Assembly: GCA_024642665.1 (NCBI GenBank)
Contig: JAHEAR010000018.1
Location: 1,242-65,241 of the forward strand
Length of the DNA stretch: 64,000 nt
Direction: 5' to 3'
Source of the DNA: Bacteroidota bacterium
GTDB taxonomy: Bacteria; Bacteroidota; Bacteroidia; Chitinophagales; Saprospiraceae
The notes beneath the pieces are model-generated. The model made no database searches. It saw nothing but the letters and a program-made list of their open reading frames with translations, and was not told the DNA's origin. The position numbers were made by a program, and so were the translations under genes. Shown piece by piece: positions 9,289 to 16,896 of this stretch (positions are counted from its first letter, which is position 1; every line of letters begins with the position of its first letter).

Positions 9289-9648
9289 TTAAATAAAGAC
9301 AATAGTTACTAATGCACTTGCTATTTGGCCATGATCGGAAACCGTGCTGTCAATAATCGTTTGGATATGATCTTTTTTTCCGCCGGCAATTTTTAATCCC
9401 AGAAATATTTTATTGGTTTCAGGTTGAATGTCCTGAATAGTGCAATAGATATTTAGAATTTTTTTGGCAAGCTGCTTATTCCTGCCGAGGATGGTGGAAA
9501 ATGAGTTTTGATATTCACCAATGATTTGAGAATCCAGATTTAATATGCTGGCTCCAATTTGGCCGTATCCAATCGTAAGATCTATTGAGACGTCCTCGTC
9601 TCCCTGGTTGTAAATGTCGTAGATGATAAATGCTGTTTGCTGAATCAT
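9289..9648 (-). CDS. Unrecognised small protein (119 aa)
   Basis: No family recognised. The protein has no signal peptide, one cysteine, and an alternating hydrophobic pattern suggesting a mostly beta fold. It is first in a two-gene operon with the putative barrel protein at 8078-9277. The start at 9648 is the first ATG of the frame; no Shine-Dalgarno sequence is visible. No TAnnTTTG element could be found directly upstream. Confidence 0.55.
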   Translation of the reverse strand: MIQQTAFIIYDIYNQGDEDVSIDLTIGYGQIGASILNLDSQIIGEYQNSFSTILGRNKQLAKKILNIYCTIQDIQPETNKIFLGLKIAGGKKDHIQTIIDSTVSDHGQIASALVTIVFI

Positions 9649-10062
9649 GATATTGTTTTTTCGATGAATAAATAGCGATTTAAATTCAGTACATTTTTAG
9701 TTCATGGTAAGTTTGAATAGATATTTAGTTATGCATTGTGGTGCACGCACAATAAGCAATTACATGTTTGACACTAAGCGATGTGCTAAAAGGTTATGCA
9801 CACGGGCATCAAACAATTGAGTATGAAGTTCTGATTTGGGTCTTTGAAAGCAGCCATCTTTGGAGTCACTGCGCTTGGGTCACAATGCGGCTGTTGGGTC
9901 TGGAGGTCATCGGCGATGCCTGCTTTCATGGACTAAAATAACTAATTGATCCGAAGGAGGGTAGGTTTGAGATCCCAAAAATCAGGAAGTTGGAGTATTG
10001 ATGACCAGGTTATGTATGGGACGGAGTGCTGAATAAGGTGGAATTGGGTTGATTCGGGGCAT
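9649..10062. other. Intergenic stretch without recognised gene
   Basis: About 410 bp between the unrecognised operon and the tRNA-His terminator. I see no convincing open frame, RNA motif or repeat shared with other parts of the window. The only local structure is ATTGTG...CACAAT around 9739-9757. It may hold the promoter of the minus-strand operon and possibly old gene debris. Confidence 0.4.
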
Positions 10063-10099
10063 AAAAAAAGGACCGATCATATCCATGATCAGCCCTTTT
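10063..10099 (-). terminator. Terminator of tRNA-His
   Basis: On the minus strand a stem AAAGGGCTGATCAT / ATGATCGGTCCTTT (with G-U pairs) closes on loop GGAT and is followed by T residues. It begins directly after the tRNA 3' end. Confidence 0.85.
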
Positions 10100-10101
10100 C
10101 G

Positions 10102-10176
10102 GGTGGAAGATCGGTTTCGAACCGACGACCTCTAGAACCACAATCTAGCGCTCTAACCAGCTGAGCTACATCCACC
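10102..10176 (-). tRNA. tRNA-His (anticodon GTG)
   Basis: A 75-nt cloverleaf on the minus strand. Anticodon stem CTAGA/TCTAG encloses loop TTGTGGT with anticodon GTG (bases 10141-10139). The T-arm GTCGG-TTCGAAA-CCGAT is standard. The extra G(-1) opposite C73 that defines tRNA-His is encoded. CCA is not encoded. One T-T mismatch is seen at acceptor pair 6-67. A terminator follows at once. Confidence 0.95.
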
Positions 10177-10233
10177 ATCTACCCGTTTGTACAGCCGGAA
10201 ACCGGCAAAACGGGATGCAAATATATATTTTCT

Positions 10234-11019
10234 TTAATTCGTTACAGGAGTTTTTTCGATTTTAAAGGTGCGGGAGACCGGATTGAGCGGTGCTTCGACC
10301 AGCTTGCCATCCTTGTCCAGCAGGCTTAGTTTAATGGTATTGTCGCCTTCAGGAAGGCCCTCAATATAGTAGGGCTGCCACTTGTCCAGCAGATGCTTCT
10401 CCCCATTGATGTCCGCTTCGACTTTGTTTTCTCCCAAATCCGTATTGACAAGATAAAAGTCCAGCATGACCTTCTTTGTGTCATCACCGGCATATAGCCC
10501 TTTCGGACGACTGTAGAAAAGCATCGGCTGCTCGATATCAACAGAGGCAGTGATACTCTTGTCTGCTACAGTAGCCTTTACTGCTTTATGCGCCTCCGGC
10601 GTCTTGATACTCTCGTGATAAGACCTTGACAAAAAGCAAAGGAGATAATGATCCCCATCCGGGATATCATAGGTAAAGGAAGACTCATACTTCGCCGCAT
10701 ACGGCTCATCATCCACGATCAGGTGGAGATGCTGCCCCTGACCACTATTGGCACAACTCTTAGCCCCCGCATCCGGTGTCTGTTCCCCAAGCTTATAGCT
10801 CGTACCACTGATCACCGTAGCAAATGTACCGTTGGTATAGGACATAGCCCGCAGACTTGCATCATCAAAGGATGCCGATGGTTCGAATGGCGTGACGGTA
10901 TATTTGTTTATCGGGGCTTCTTCCTGCTCCGCAGTGGCTTCCGTTTGATCTGTAGCCGCCTGGTTTTTACAACTGATGATGAGGGTGCCGACCAGGAGGA
11001 GATATAATAATGATTTCAT
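10234..11019 (-). CDS. Hypothetical lipoprotein
   Basis: A 261-residue protein with a lipobox (LIISC, Cys17) and a Glu/Ala/Thr-rich linker to about residue 37. The body has the motif GQGQHLHLIVDDEPY (about 105-119), followed by a second beta-rich domain. Similar Bacteroidota proteins are sometimes labelled phosphopeptide-binding, but nothing in the sequence proves that function. It stands alone downstream of repeat family B copy 1 and upstream of tRNA-His. Confidence 0.65.
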   Translation of the reverse strand: MKSLLYLLLVGTLIISCKNQAATDQTEATAEQEEAPINKYTVTPFEPSASFDDASLRAMSYTNGTFATVISGTSYKLGEQTPDAGAKSCANSGQGQHLHLIVDDEPYAAKYESSFTYDIPDGDHYLLCFLSRSYHESIKTPEAHKAVKATVADKSITASVDIEQPMLFYSRPKGLYAGDDTKKVMLDFYLVNTDLGENKVEADINGEKHLLDKWQPYYIEGLPEGDNTIKLSLLDKDGKLVEAPLNPVSRTFKIEKTPVTN

Positions 11020-11117
11020 AATGAATAGTTTTATTTATAAATGTATTGGTGAAATTAATGTTTATCCATTTAACAAATGGGTTATCCTTTTTTTTCAGTG
11101 ATACTGCTAAATCACGT

Positions 11118-11362
11118 GTTTGTTACTTTTTTCACTTGTCGTGTAGTTGCAAATGCTACATGATCGCCAAAAAAGTAACCAAAAAGTCTAGTCACGCAAA
11201 AAACTCGCCTTCGCTTCCAATCTTGTTTTAGCAGCCTAGCTTCTTTTACTGTCAATTTCATTCTTCCTTCTATTTCCGCTTTCGAACCCTGTAGCATTAT
11301 CAGCTTCAGGGCGAACGGAAATAGAAGCGGATCAGGGTGCTCAAACAATTTTGCGCGACGGG
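11118..11362 (-). repeat. Repeat family B, copy 1 (bipartite double hairpin)
   Basis: A 245-bp element, inverted relative to copy 2 at 16432-16676. It has two strongly conserved blocks of about 90-100 bp and an unrelated middle of about 55 bp. The first block forms a long hairpin: outer arms CTTCTATTTCCG (11267-11278) and CGGAAATAGAAG (11316-11327), with inner arms CCCTG/CAGGG. The second block forms another: GTTACTTTTTT (11122-11132) and AAAAAAGTAAC (11169-11179), with inner TGTAG/CTACA. It carries small open frames on both strands, but no gene is claimed. Confidence 0.85.
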
Positions 11363-11491
11363 ACTATCTTATCGAAATGACTTTTCTATGATTCTTGTCC
11401 TATTCTTTCTGTCTTCAAATTTCCAATTTAGCATGAATGAATTGTGCTGCTGAAATTGATTTTCTCTTGTTGGTTATATTTGAAACAGGTA

Positions 11492-11505
11492 CCCCCTTTA
11501 GGGGG
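11492..11505. repeat. CCCCC-TTTA-GGGGG palindrome
   Basis: Short perfect hairpin between repeats B1 and A2. A similar pair (GGGG-TAAA-CCCC at 16277-16288 and GCCC-TTTTA-GGGC at 16303-16315) lies at the matching place in the 16-kb island. Confidence 0.55.
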
Positions 11506-11524
11506 CAAAGTGGGACACAGTGCC

Positions 11525-11590
11525 GCGCTGCAAGTATGGCATACTCGCATCTCTCAACCCAATCGGCAAGTTTGCCACACTATCCCTTCG
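11525..11590 (+). repeat. Repeat family A, copy 2
   Basis: Same ends and length as copy 1 (gcgctgcaag to tatcccttcg). The left arm is GTATGGCA, one mismatch from the right arm TGCCACAC (11573-11580). The loop sequence differs from copy 1 while the arms and outer flanks are conserved. Confidence 0.75.
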
Positions 11591-11657
11591 CTCCATGCTC
11601 CATGCCCTATGCTCCATGCCCTATGCTCCATGCCCTGCGCTCTTCGCTCCATGCCCC
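11589..11657 (+). repeat. CTCCATGCCCTATG tandem tract
   Basis: About four imperfect copies of a 14-bp unit (CTCCATGCCCTATG) directly abut repeat A2. The same word appears after repeat A1 (2044-2060) and, in other forms, at 18571-18660 and 18751-18847. Confidence 0.75.
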
Positions 11658-11758
11658 TAATCGTGCTATTGTCTGATATTTTACTTCCCCACACATGAAT
11701 ATCGGAATATAAATTGCGACTTTTACCTATCGGCAACACTGAAGACCCTCTATAGCCA

Positions 11759-12268
11759 ATGGATTCAATTGAACAACTGTTCAAACAATACTATCCCTTT
11801 GTCTGCAATGTCATACGCTCGTATGTCAAAGACAAAGCCATCACAGAGGATATCGCCCAGGAATTATTTACCGAACTGTGGGTCAAAAGAGAACAACTGA
11901 CCATCCACACCTCTGTGCCGGCCTACCTCCGACGCATGGCTGTCAGCAGATCCCTTAATTATATCAGAGATTCCAAAAAGCATGACTGGGATGAGCTGGA
12001 TGCCACCACAGAGATCGCTCCGAGCCTGTCAGGACCCTCAGCTAATGTGATACAACAAATGGAGGAGGAAGAACTCAGAAAACGAATTGATGCAGCGATA
12101 CTGGACCTGCCGGAGAAGTGCAGAATCGTTTTCCTTCTGAGCCGTCAGGAAGAGATGTCGTACGCCGAGATCGCACAACACATGAATATATCTATCAAAA
12201 CTGTCGAAAACCAAATAGGAAAAGCCCTGAAACTTCTGCGAATTGCTGTAGCAGACCATAGGGGATGA
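11759..12268 (+). CDS. ECF RNA polymerase sigma factor
   Basis: A 169-residue sigma-70 family protein with region 2 (FVCNVIRSYVKDKAITEDIAQELF, about 14-37) and region 4 (helix-turn-helix MSYAEIAQHMNISIKTVENQI, about 131-151). It groups by pattern with the FecI-like sigma factors of Bacteroidota. It is followed after 30 bp by its presumed FecR-type regulator (12299), with which it should form an operon. No TonB receptor or SusC/D pair follows, so the regulon is not evident. Confidence 0.9.
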   Translation: MDSIEQLFKQYYPFVCNVIRSYVKDKAITEDIAQELFTELWVKREQLTIHTSVPAYLRRMAVSRSLNYIRDSKKHDWDELDATTEIAPSLSGPSANVIQQMEEEELRKRIDAAILDLPEKCRIVFLLSRQEEMSYAEIAQHMNISIKTVENQIGKALKLLRIAVADHRG

Positions 12269-12298
12269 AGTAAAAAATCGTGTCTAAAGGAACAGAAC

Positions 12299-13270
12299 AT
12301 GGAGATAACAAATGATATTCGAATTGGCCTTTATCTCTCGGGTGAGATGAAAGGTTCTGATCGTGAGCAATTTGAGCAGGATTTAGCTGCGAATACTGAG
12401 CTGAATGCTGCTTTTGCCGCTGCCAGACGTATCTGGGATACCACCCCCACGGAAGCCAATGAATCCTGGGATGTTGAAGCCGCCTGGTCGCGATTTGCCA
12501 CGAATGCCCCCACCTTACAAAAGAAAGCCCGCAATATCCGAAGAACCCTTTATTGGGCTGTAGCCGCCAGTTTCGCACTGACCGCCGGGATATATTCCAT
12601 TTTCTTCGCCGGCCAAAGTCCGGTAACCTATGCCTATGAGGCAGGTATGACCTCTCCCATTGAACTAAAAGATGGATCTAAAGTGTTTTTAAATAAGGAT
12701 TCAGAGGTTAAAGTGTATCCATTTACTGCCAAAAAAAGACATATAGCCCTTTCCGGAGAGGCATTTGTAGAGGTGGAACCGGATGCCAATCGCCCATTTA
12801 CCGTAGCCTCCTCAGGTACCCTGACAGAAGTCGTCGGTACCTCTTTTAATATCACCCAGGTAGGGGAAAAGACCCGAATTTTTGTCAATAGCGGAAAAGT
12901 GATCTTCTCCGCCATAGAAGATACTGACAATGCCGTAGCCCTCGGTAAGGGAGAAGCCGCCATTTTCGGTGACCAGAAGATGGAACTGATTCCAAATCCA
13001 TCCCCCAATATTATCTCCTGGAAGACCCAAAAGCTTCATTTTGCAAAGCAAATGTCCGTGACTGATATCGTCGCTGATATCTCCGAATACTTTGATGCCA
13101 AGGTAGTAGTGGAAAATGAAGCATCCAAAAACTGCAAAATTACCGCGCCACTTTCCTTCGAGAATCCGGAGATTAAGACCCTGCTCAAAATCGTAGCCAA
13201 GACCATCAGTGCTGAACTGGTGGAAGAGGGCGATACGTATATCATCCGGGGCGGTAAAACCTGCTTGTAA
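12299..13270 (+). CDS. FecR-type anti-sigma regulator
   Basis: A 323-residue inner-membrane protein with a cytoplasmic N-terminus (1-80), one transmembrane helix (about 84-104) and a periplasmic FecR domain. The FecR core motif appears as LKDGSKVFLNKDSEVKV, followed by GEAFVEV and VVGTSFNI. The C-terminal 80 residues form a DUF4974/STN-like module (TAPLSF to DTYIIRG). It should hold the upstream sigma factor until an outer-membrane signal arrives. The usual TonB-dependent transducer gene is absent next door. Confidence 0.9.
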   Translation: MEITNDIRIGLYLSGEMKGSDREQFEQDLAANTELNAAFAAARRIWDTTPTEANESWDVEAAWSRFATNAPTLQKKARNIRRTLYWAVAASFALTAGIYSIFFAGQSPVTYAYEAGMTSPIELKDGSKVFLNKDSEVKVYPFTAKKRHIALSGEAFVEVEPDANRPFTVASSGTLTEVVGTSFNITQVGEKTRIFVNSGKVIFSAIEDTDNAVALGKGEAAIFGDQKMELIPNPSPNIISWKTQKLHFAKQMSVTDIVADISEYFDAKVVVENEASKNCKITAPLSFENPEIKTLLKIVAKTISAELVEEGDTYIIRGGKTCL

Positions 13271-13316
13271 TTATTTATAAGCAAAACCCTGTAAGTCATA
13301 TAATATTAGTTTGTTA

Positions 13317-13333
13317 TGCCAAATAATTTGGCA
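13317..13333. other. 17-bp palindrome after fecR
   Basis: TGCCAAAT-A-ATTTGGCA lies 47 bp past the fecR-like gene and is followed by a second hairpin (AGAAAGG-TTC-CCTTTCT, 13352-13368). No long T-tract follows. Together they may end the sigma/FecR transcript or serve as an operator for the reductase gene at 13419. Confidence 0.45.
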
Positions 13334-13393
13334 CTCATCCTGCTTGTTTTGAGAAAGGTTCCCTTTCTGCATCACATTTAGCCCTGTCTCCTT

Positions 13394-13401
13394 TACCTTT
13401 G
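13394..13401 (+). promoter_or_regulatory. -7 promoter element (TACCTTTG)
   Basis: Exact TAnnTTTG, 17 bases upstream of ATG 13419, giving a very short leader. This suggests the reductase gene is transcribed on its own. Confidence 0.6.
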
Positions 13402-13418
13402 TCCGCTCAAATCGAGTT

Positions 13419-14432
13419 ATGTCAACGATAAAAACGGATATCTTAATCATTGGTGCCGGTCCGGTAGGATTGTTTACCGTCTTCGAAGCAGGCCTTCTGA
13501 AGATGAAATGCCATCTGATGGACGTGCTCCCTCAGATCGGCGGACAACTGACCGAGATTTATCCCAAGAAACCCATTTACGATATCCCCGGCTACCCAAT
13601 GGTGCTAGCGTCAGATTTAGTTAAAAGTTTGGAAGAGCAGATCGCCCCATTCAGGCCAACTTTTACTTTAGGTGAGCGTGTGGATACCGTTGAAAAACAG
13701 GTAGATGGATTGTTTAAAGTAACGACACAGGACGGCACGGTTTGTGAAACGAAAGTGATCGCCATAGCCGCAGGCCTTGGATGCTTCGAGCCCCGTAAAC
13801 CACCTATAGATCATCTCGACCAATACGAAGGAAAGGGCGTAGATTATTTTGTAAAATCACCGGCCAGATATGTGGATAAGAAGGTTATTATCTCCGGAGG
13901 AGGCGATTCAGCCCTGGACTGGACGATTGAGCTGGCCGCTATGGGTGCCCATATTACATTAGTACATCGGAGATCAAGTTTCAGAGGCGCGCCGGATTCC
14001 GTGGATAAGGTCATGGAGCTCGTTGAAAAAGGCAAGGTGAGATTATACACAGATGCCAGCGTGGAAGCAATTGAAGGAGAGAATCATCTGACGGCAGCCA
14101 CCCTCAAAACACCAGGAGGTGATGTGAAACTGGACACCGATTTCTTCCTGCCCTTATTTGGGCTGACACCGAAACTCGGACCAATCGCAGAATGGGGGCT
14201 TGGGCTGGATAAAAACGCGATTACCGTTGATCCAATCGACTGCAGTACGAATGTCGAAGGTATCTATGCGATAGGGGATATCAATACCTATCCCGGTAAG
14301 TTGAAATTGATTCTGTGTGGATTCCACGAGGCAACGATGATGTGCCAAGGCGCGTTTAGATATGTCTATCCGGATCAGAAGTTGTCCTTCAAATACACAA
14401 CGGTGACGGGGATTGATGGCTTTTCAGAATAG
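13419..14432 (+). CDS. Ferredoxin--NADP reductase (thioredoxin-reductase-like)
   Basis: A 337-residue flavoprotein of the YumC/bacterial TrxR-like FNR type, moving electrons between NADPH and ferredoxin in the cytoplasm. FAD site GAGPVG (12-17) is followed by the family motif PQIGGQLTEIYPKKPIYDIPG-like region near 39-58. The NADP site is GGGDSALDW, then VHRR. The CxxC redox pair of true thioredoxin reductases is absent, which supports the FNR call. The C-terminal GIYAIGDINTYPGK motif is complete. It ends 5 bp before the convergent START-like gene. Confidence 0.9.
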   Translation: MSTIKTDILIIGAGPVGLFTVFEAGLLKMKCHLMDVLPQIGGQLTEIYPKKPIYDIPGYPMVLASDLVKSLEEQIAPFRPTFTLGERVDTVEKQVDGLFKVTTQDGTVCETKVIAIAAGLGCFEPRKPPIDHLDQYEGKGVDYFVKSPARYVDKKVIISGGGDSALDWTIELAAMGAHITLVHRRSSFRGAPDSVDKVMELVEKGKVRLYTDASVEAIEGENHLTAATLKTPGGDVKLDTDFFLPLFGLTPKLGPIAEWGLGLDKNAITVDPIDCSTNVEGIYAIGDINTYPGKLKLILCGFHEATMMCQGAFRYVYPDQKLSFKYTTVTGIDGFSE

Positions 14433-14437
14433 GCTGA

Positions 14438-14815
14438 TTATCCGCCTGTTTCCTGCCGGAGATTTTTGATCTGGCTATCCCACAATCTTCGGAGATCATC
14501 GACTTCTCTTTCTTCCGTAAAGTCAGTGATTTCCAGCACAGTTTCTTCCGTTACCGGAGATTTGTACATTCTGAATTCAAGGTATTCGCCTTCATCGGCA
14601 TTCTCCCATACGAAGCGAATTTTTTCTTCCTCAATATCATCGACGACTTCTGCATCTTCATCACTGCCGTTCCAGGTGAAGGTATAGATGTCTCCATTGA
14701 TATCTACGCCATCACAAAACCAACGGACCAGGCAGGCCGGTGTCGTAAGAAAGGTATAGAGTATAGCCGGAGAGGCTTTAAAGATATATTCTAAATCTAC
14801 GGGTATTCGCTTCAT
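14438..14815 (-). CDS. START-like (SRPBCC) domain protein
   Basis: A 125-residue cytoplasmic protein of the Bacteroidota START-like family, related to AHSA1. It opens with KRIPVDLEYIFKASPAILY and includes the conserved CLVRWFCDGV segment. The acidic middle and C-terminal helix (DDLRRLWDSQIKNL) match the family. The helix-grip fold usually binds a hydrophobic ligand or partner, which is unknown here. Convergent with the reductase gene. Confidence 0.85.
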   Translation of the reverse strand: MKRIPVDLEYIFKASPAILYTFLTTPACLVRWFCDGVDINGDIYTFTWNGSDEDAEVVDDIEEEKIRFVWENADEGEYLEFRMYKSPVTEETVLEITDFTEEREVDDLRRLWDSQIKNLRQETGG

Positions 14816-15049
14816 AATTTTTAACTGATGATAAGCCCCAACAGGAGGACGATTTCATCCAGCAGGGCGTAAATAAAACAGAATTCCTGAATATTACAAA
14901 CTATTGAACTTATTTTCCTGTTCTGACATTATGTTTTTATGTGCTGAACGTTGCTTTTCAGGGTCTGATTTCTTTTGAAATCGGGCTGCAAGTAAAGTAA
15001 AATGAGGCATTTAAAAAGAAAATAAATGGCGAGGACGTTATAAATTCCT

Positions 15050-15057
15050 TACTTTTG
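15050..15057 (+). promoter_or_regulatory. -7 promoter element of rpoD (TACTTTTG + CGCC)
   Basis: Exact TAnnTTTG followed by CGCC, about 80 bases before the rpoD ATG at 15140. The 324-bp gap upstream (14816-15139) holds nothing else I can name. Confidence 0.6.
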
Positions 15058-15139
15058 CGCCTCTTATAGGGGTAGGAAAAGATTTAGGAACGTTTTTTGC
15101 CTATCGAATTGTCCATCATAATCTAATGCATTTATTGCC

Positions 15140-16009
15140 ATGAGGCAGCTGAAAATTACCAAATCCATTACCAACAGGGAGAGTCAGTCCCTTGAGAAAT
15201 ACCTACAGGAAATAGGAAAAGTGGACCTGTTGACTCCTGAAAAGGAAGTGGATCTTGCCAAGCGAATTAAACAAGGGGATCAAATCGCCCTGGAGACGTT
15301 GACCAAGGCCAACCTTAGATTCGTTGTTTCTGTGGCGAAGCAATACCAGAATCAGGGGCTTTCCCTGAGTGACCTTATCAATGAAGGTAATCTGGGATTG
15401 ATTAAAGCCGCTCAGCGTTTTGATGAGACCAGAGGATTTAAGTTTATCTCGTATGCCGTATGGTGGATTCGTCAATCAATCCTGCAGGCATTAGCAGAGC
15501 AATCAAGAATAGTTCGTCTGCCATTGAATAAGGTAGGCTCTCTAAATAAAATCAATCGTGCTTTTTCTCAGTTAGAGCAGGAATTCGAGCGTGAACCTTC
15601 TTCTGAGGAGTTGGCGACGATTCTCGAGATTTCTTCTGACGAAGTAGAAACAACATTAGGTGTTGCCGCGCGACATGTATCTATGGATGCGCCTTTTGTC
15701 GATGGTGAGGACAATTCATTGTTAGATGTTTTGGAAAATCCAAATACACCAGGCACCGATGCCGGACTGGAGTATCTTGAATCACTTAGAAGAGAGATCG
15801 ACCGTTCATTGGGTACGTTGACTGATCGTCAGGCTGATGTGATTAAACTGTATTTTGGTATTGGGGTAGAGCATCCGCTTTCGCTCGAAGATATCGGCGA
15901 TCGTTTTGGATTAACACGTGAGCGTGTACGTCAGATCAAGGACAAAGCGATCAATAAGTTACGTTCTGCCAGCCGAAGTAAGTTGTTGAAAAACTACCTC
16001 GGCTCTTAA
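15140..16009 (+). CDS. rpoD: Primary RNA polymerase sigma factor
   Basis: A 289-residue sigma-70 of the short Bacteroidota SigA type. Region 1.2 ([16 protein letters not shown]) and region 2 with the promoter-melting stretch ([17 protein letters not shown]) are present. So are region 3 and region 4.2 ([23 protein letters not shown]). It lacks the long acidic 1.1 domain, as is normal in this phylum. This sigma recognises the TTTG/TAnnTTTG promoters seen throughout the window. Strong bidirectional-type terminator at 16051-16092. Confidence 0.95.
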   Translation: MRQLKITKSITNRESQSLEKYLQEIGKVDLLTPEKEVDLAKRIKQGDQIALETLTKANLRFVVSVAKQYQNQGLSLSDLINEGNLGLIKAAQRFDETRGFKFISYAVWWIRQSILQALAEQSRIVRLPLNKVGSLNKINRAFSQLEQEFEREPSSEELATILEISSDEVETTLGVAARHVSMDAPFVDGEDNSLLDVLENPNTPGTDAGLEYLESLRREIDRSLGTLTDRQADVIKLYFGIGVEHPLSLEDIGDRFGLTRERVRQIKDKAINKLRSASRSKLLKNYLGS

Positions 16010-16050
16010 ACAGATTTTCCAGGGGTTTACTTTTAAACTTCTTTCAAATA

Positions 16051-16092
16051 AAAAAAAAGCCATTCCGGTGTTGCATCGGAATGGCTTTTTTC
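16051..16092 (+). terminator. Terminator after rpoD
   Basis: Stem GCCATTCCG (16059-16067) and CGGAATGGC (16077-16085), with A residues before and T residues after. A near-copy of this hairpin occurs at 16797-16834. Confidence 0.9.
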
Positions 16093-16136
16093 TTTGTCAT
16101 AATATTAAAGAAAGGAGCAGGGGTTGGCGATCAAAG

Positions 16137-16201
16137 GAAGGGATAGTGTGGCAAACTTTCCGTATAGATTGAGTGGCGCGAGTCTGCCACACTTGCAGTG
16201 C
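16137..16201 (-). repeat. Repeat family A, copy 3
   Basis: Inverted copy with perfect arms GTGTGGCA (16146-16153) and TGCCACAC (16185-16192). Read on the minus strand it matches copies 1 and 2 at both ends and in the arms; the loop again differs. Confidence 0.75.
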
Positions 16202-16431
16202 GGTTCGCTTCATAGTGAAAAGTAAATGGCGAAGATCGAAGTAAGATGGAATTAGTCAATAATCCTCCTTTGCTTAGGGGTAAACCCCAACGCTACCAGA
16301 GCGCCCTTTTAGGGCTTTTAACAACTACGTTAAGTGATTTTTTCAGAGGAAAGGCAGAAAGCATGGAGAAAGGAGCAAAGGGCATGTAGTGAAGTGCATC
16401 AGGAAAGAGGAAGTCAATACATGAGATGACC

Positions 16432-16676
16432 CTGTCGCGCAAAATTGTTTGAGCACCCGGACCTGCTTCTATTTCCGTTCGCCCTGAAGCTGATAATGCT
16501 ACAGGGTTCGAAAGGGGAAATAGAAGGAAGCGTGAAATGCTATTGTATAGTAAACAATGAAGGTAAAAAAATGAACTGATGCAAACGCGAGTTTTTAGCG
16601 TGACTAGACTTTTTGGTTACTTTTTTGGCGATCATGTAGCATTTGCAGCTACACGACAAGTGAAAAAAGTGACAAA
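16432..16676 (+). repeat. Repeat family B, copy 2 (bipartite double hairpin)
   Basis: Exactly 245 bp like copy 1 but on the opposite strand. Hairpin 1 arms are CTTCTATTTCC (16466-16476) and GGAAATAGAAG (16516-16526), with inner CCCTGAAGC/GCTACAGGG. Hairpin 2 arms are GTTACTTTTTT (16616-16626) and AAAAAAGTGAC (16663-16673), with inner GTAGC/GCTAC. The middle (about 16527-16590) is unrelated to that of copy 1. Confidence 0.85.
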
Positions 16677-16742
16677 TCATTTCGGAAAGCATGATCATTT
16701 TCTCTTTTAAAACAGGAAGGAAAAAAGAACAAATCAAAACCA

Positions 16743-16800
16743 GTCTTTTTGGTTATCGTGTTGCATTAGCAGCAACACGATAGGTGAAATAAGTAACAAA
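16743..16800 (+). repeat. Repeat family B, partial third copy
   Basis: A shortened version of hairpin 2 only. Perfect arms ATCGTGTTGC (16755-16764) and GCAACACGAT (16772-16781) sit inside outer GTTA/TAAC. The stem base pair that is A-T in copies 1 and 2 is T-A here, a compensatory change. Confidence 0.7.
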
Positions 16801-16834
16801 AAAGCCATTCCAGCGTTACACCGGAATGGCTTTT
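16797..16834 (-). terminator. Terminator for the DUF4252 operon (near-copy of the rpoD terminator)
   Basis: Stem GCCATTCC (16804-16811) and GGAATGGC (16823-16830), flanked by A and T runs so it can work on both strands. On the minus strand it lies about 65 bp past the stop of the gene at 16897. A second stem, CTTCAGGC/GCCTGAAG (16844-16877), lies nearer the stop. Confidence 0.8.
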
Positions 16835-16896
16835 ACTTCAAGGCTTCAGGCATCATGAAAGGAACTTTAGCCTGAAGGGATCCACCCTAAATATGA

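Noticed and set aside
10102-10176. tRNA-His as an integration site
   Set aside because: No integrase, no second copy of the tRNA 3' end and no prophage or island genes are visible nearby.
11112-11348. Open frames on both strands of family B repeats encoding shared peptides (for example VTRLFGYFFGDHVAFA and MIAKKVTKKSSHAKN)
   Set aside because: The shared peptides follow from the near-identical DNA, the frames lack common start and stop points between copies, and the hairpin arms explain the conservation better. Kept as a repeat, not a gene.
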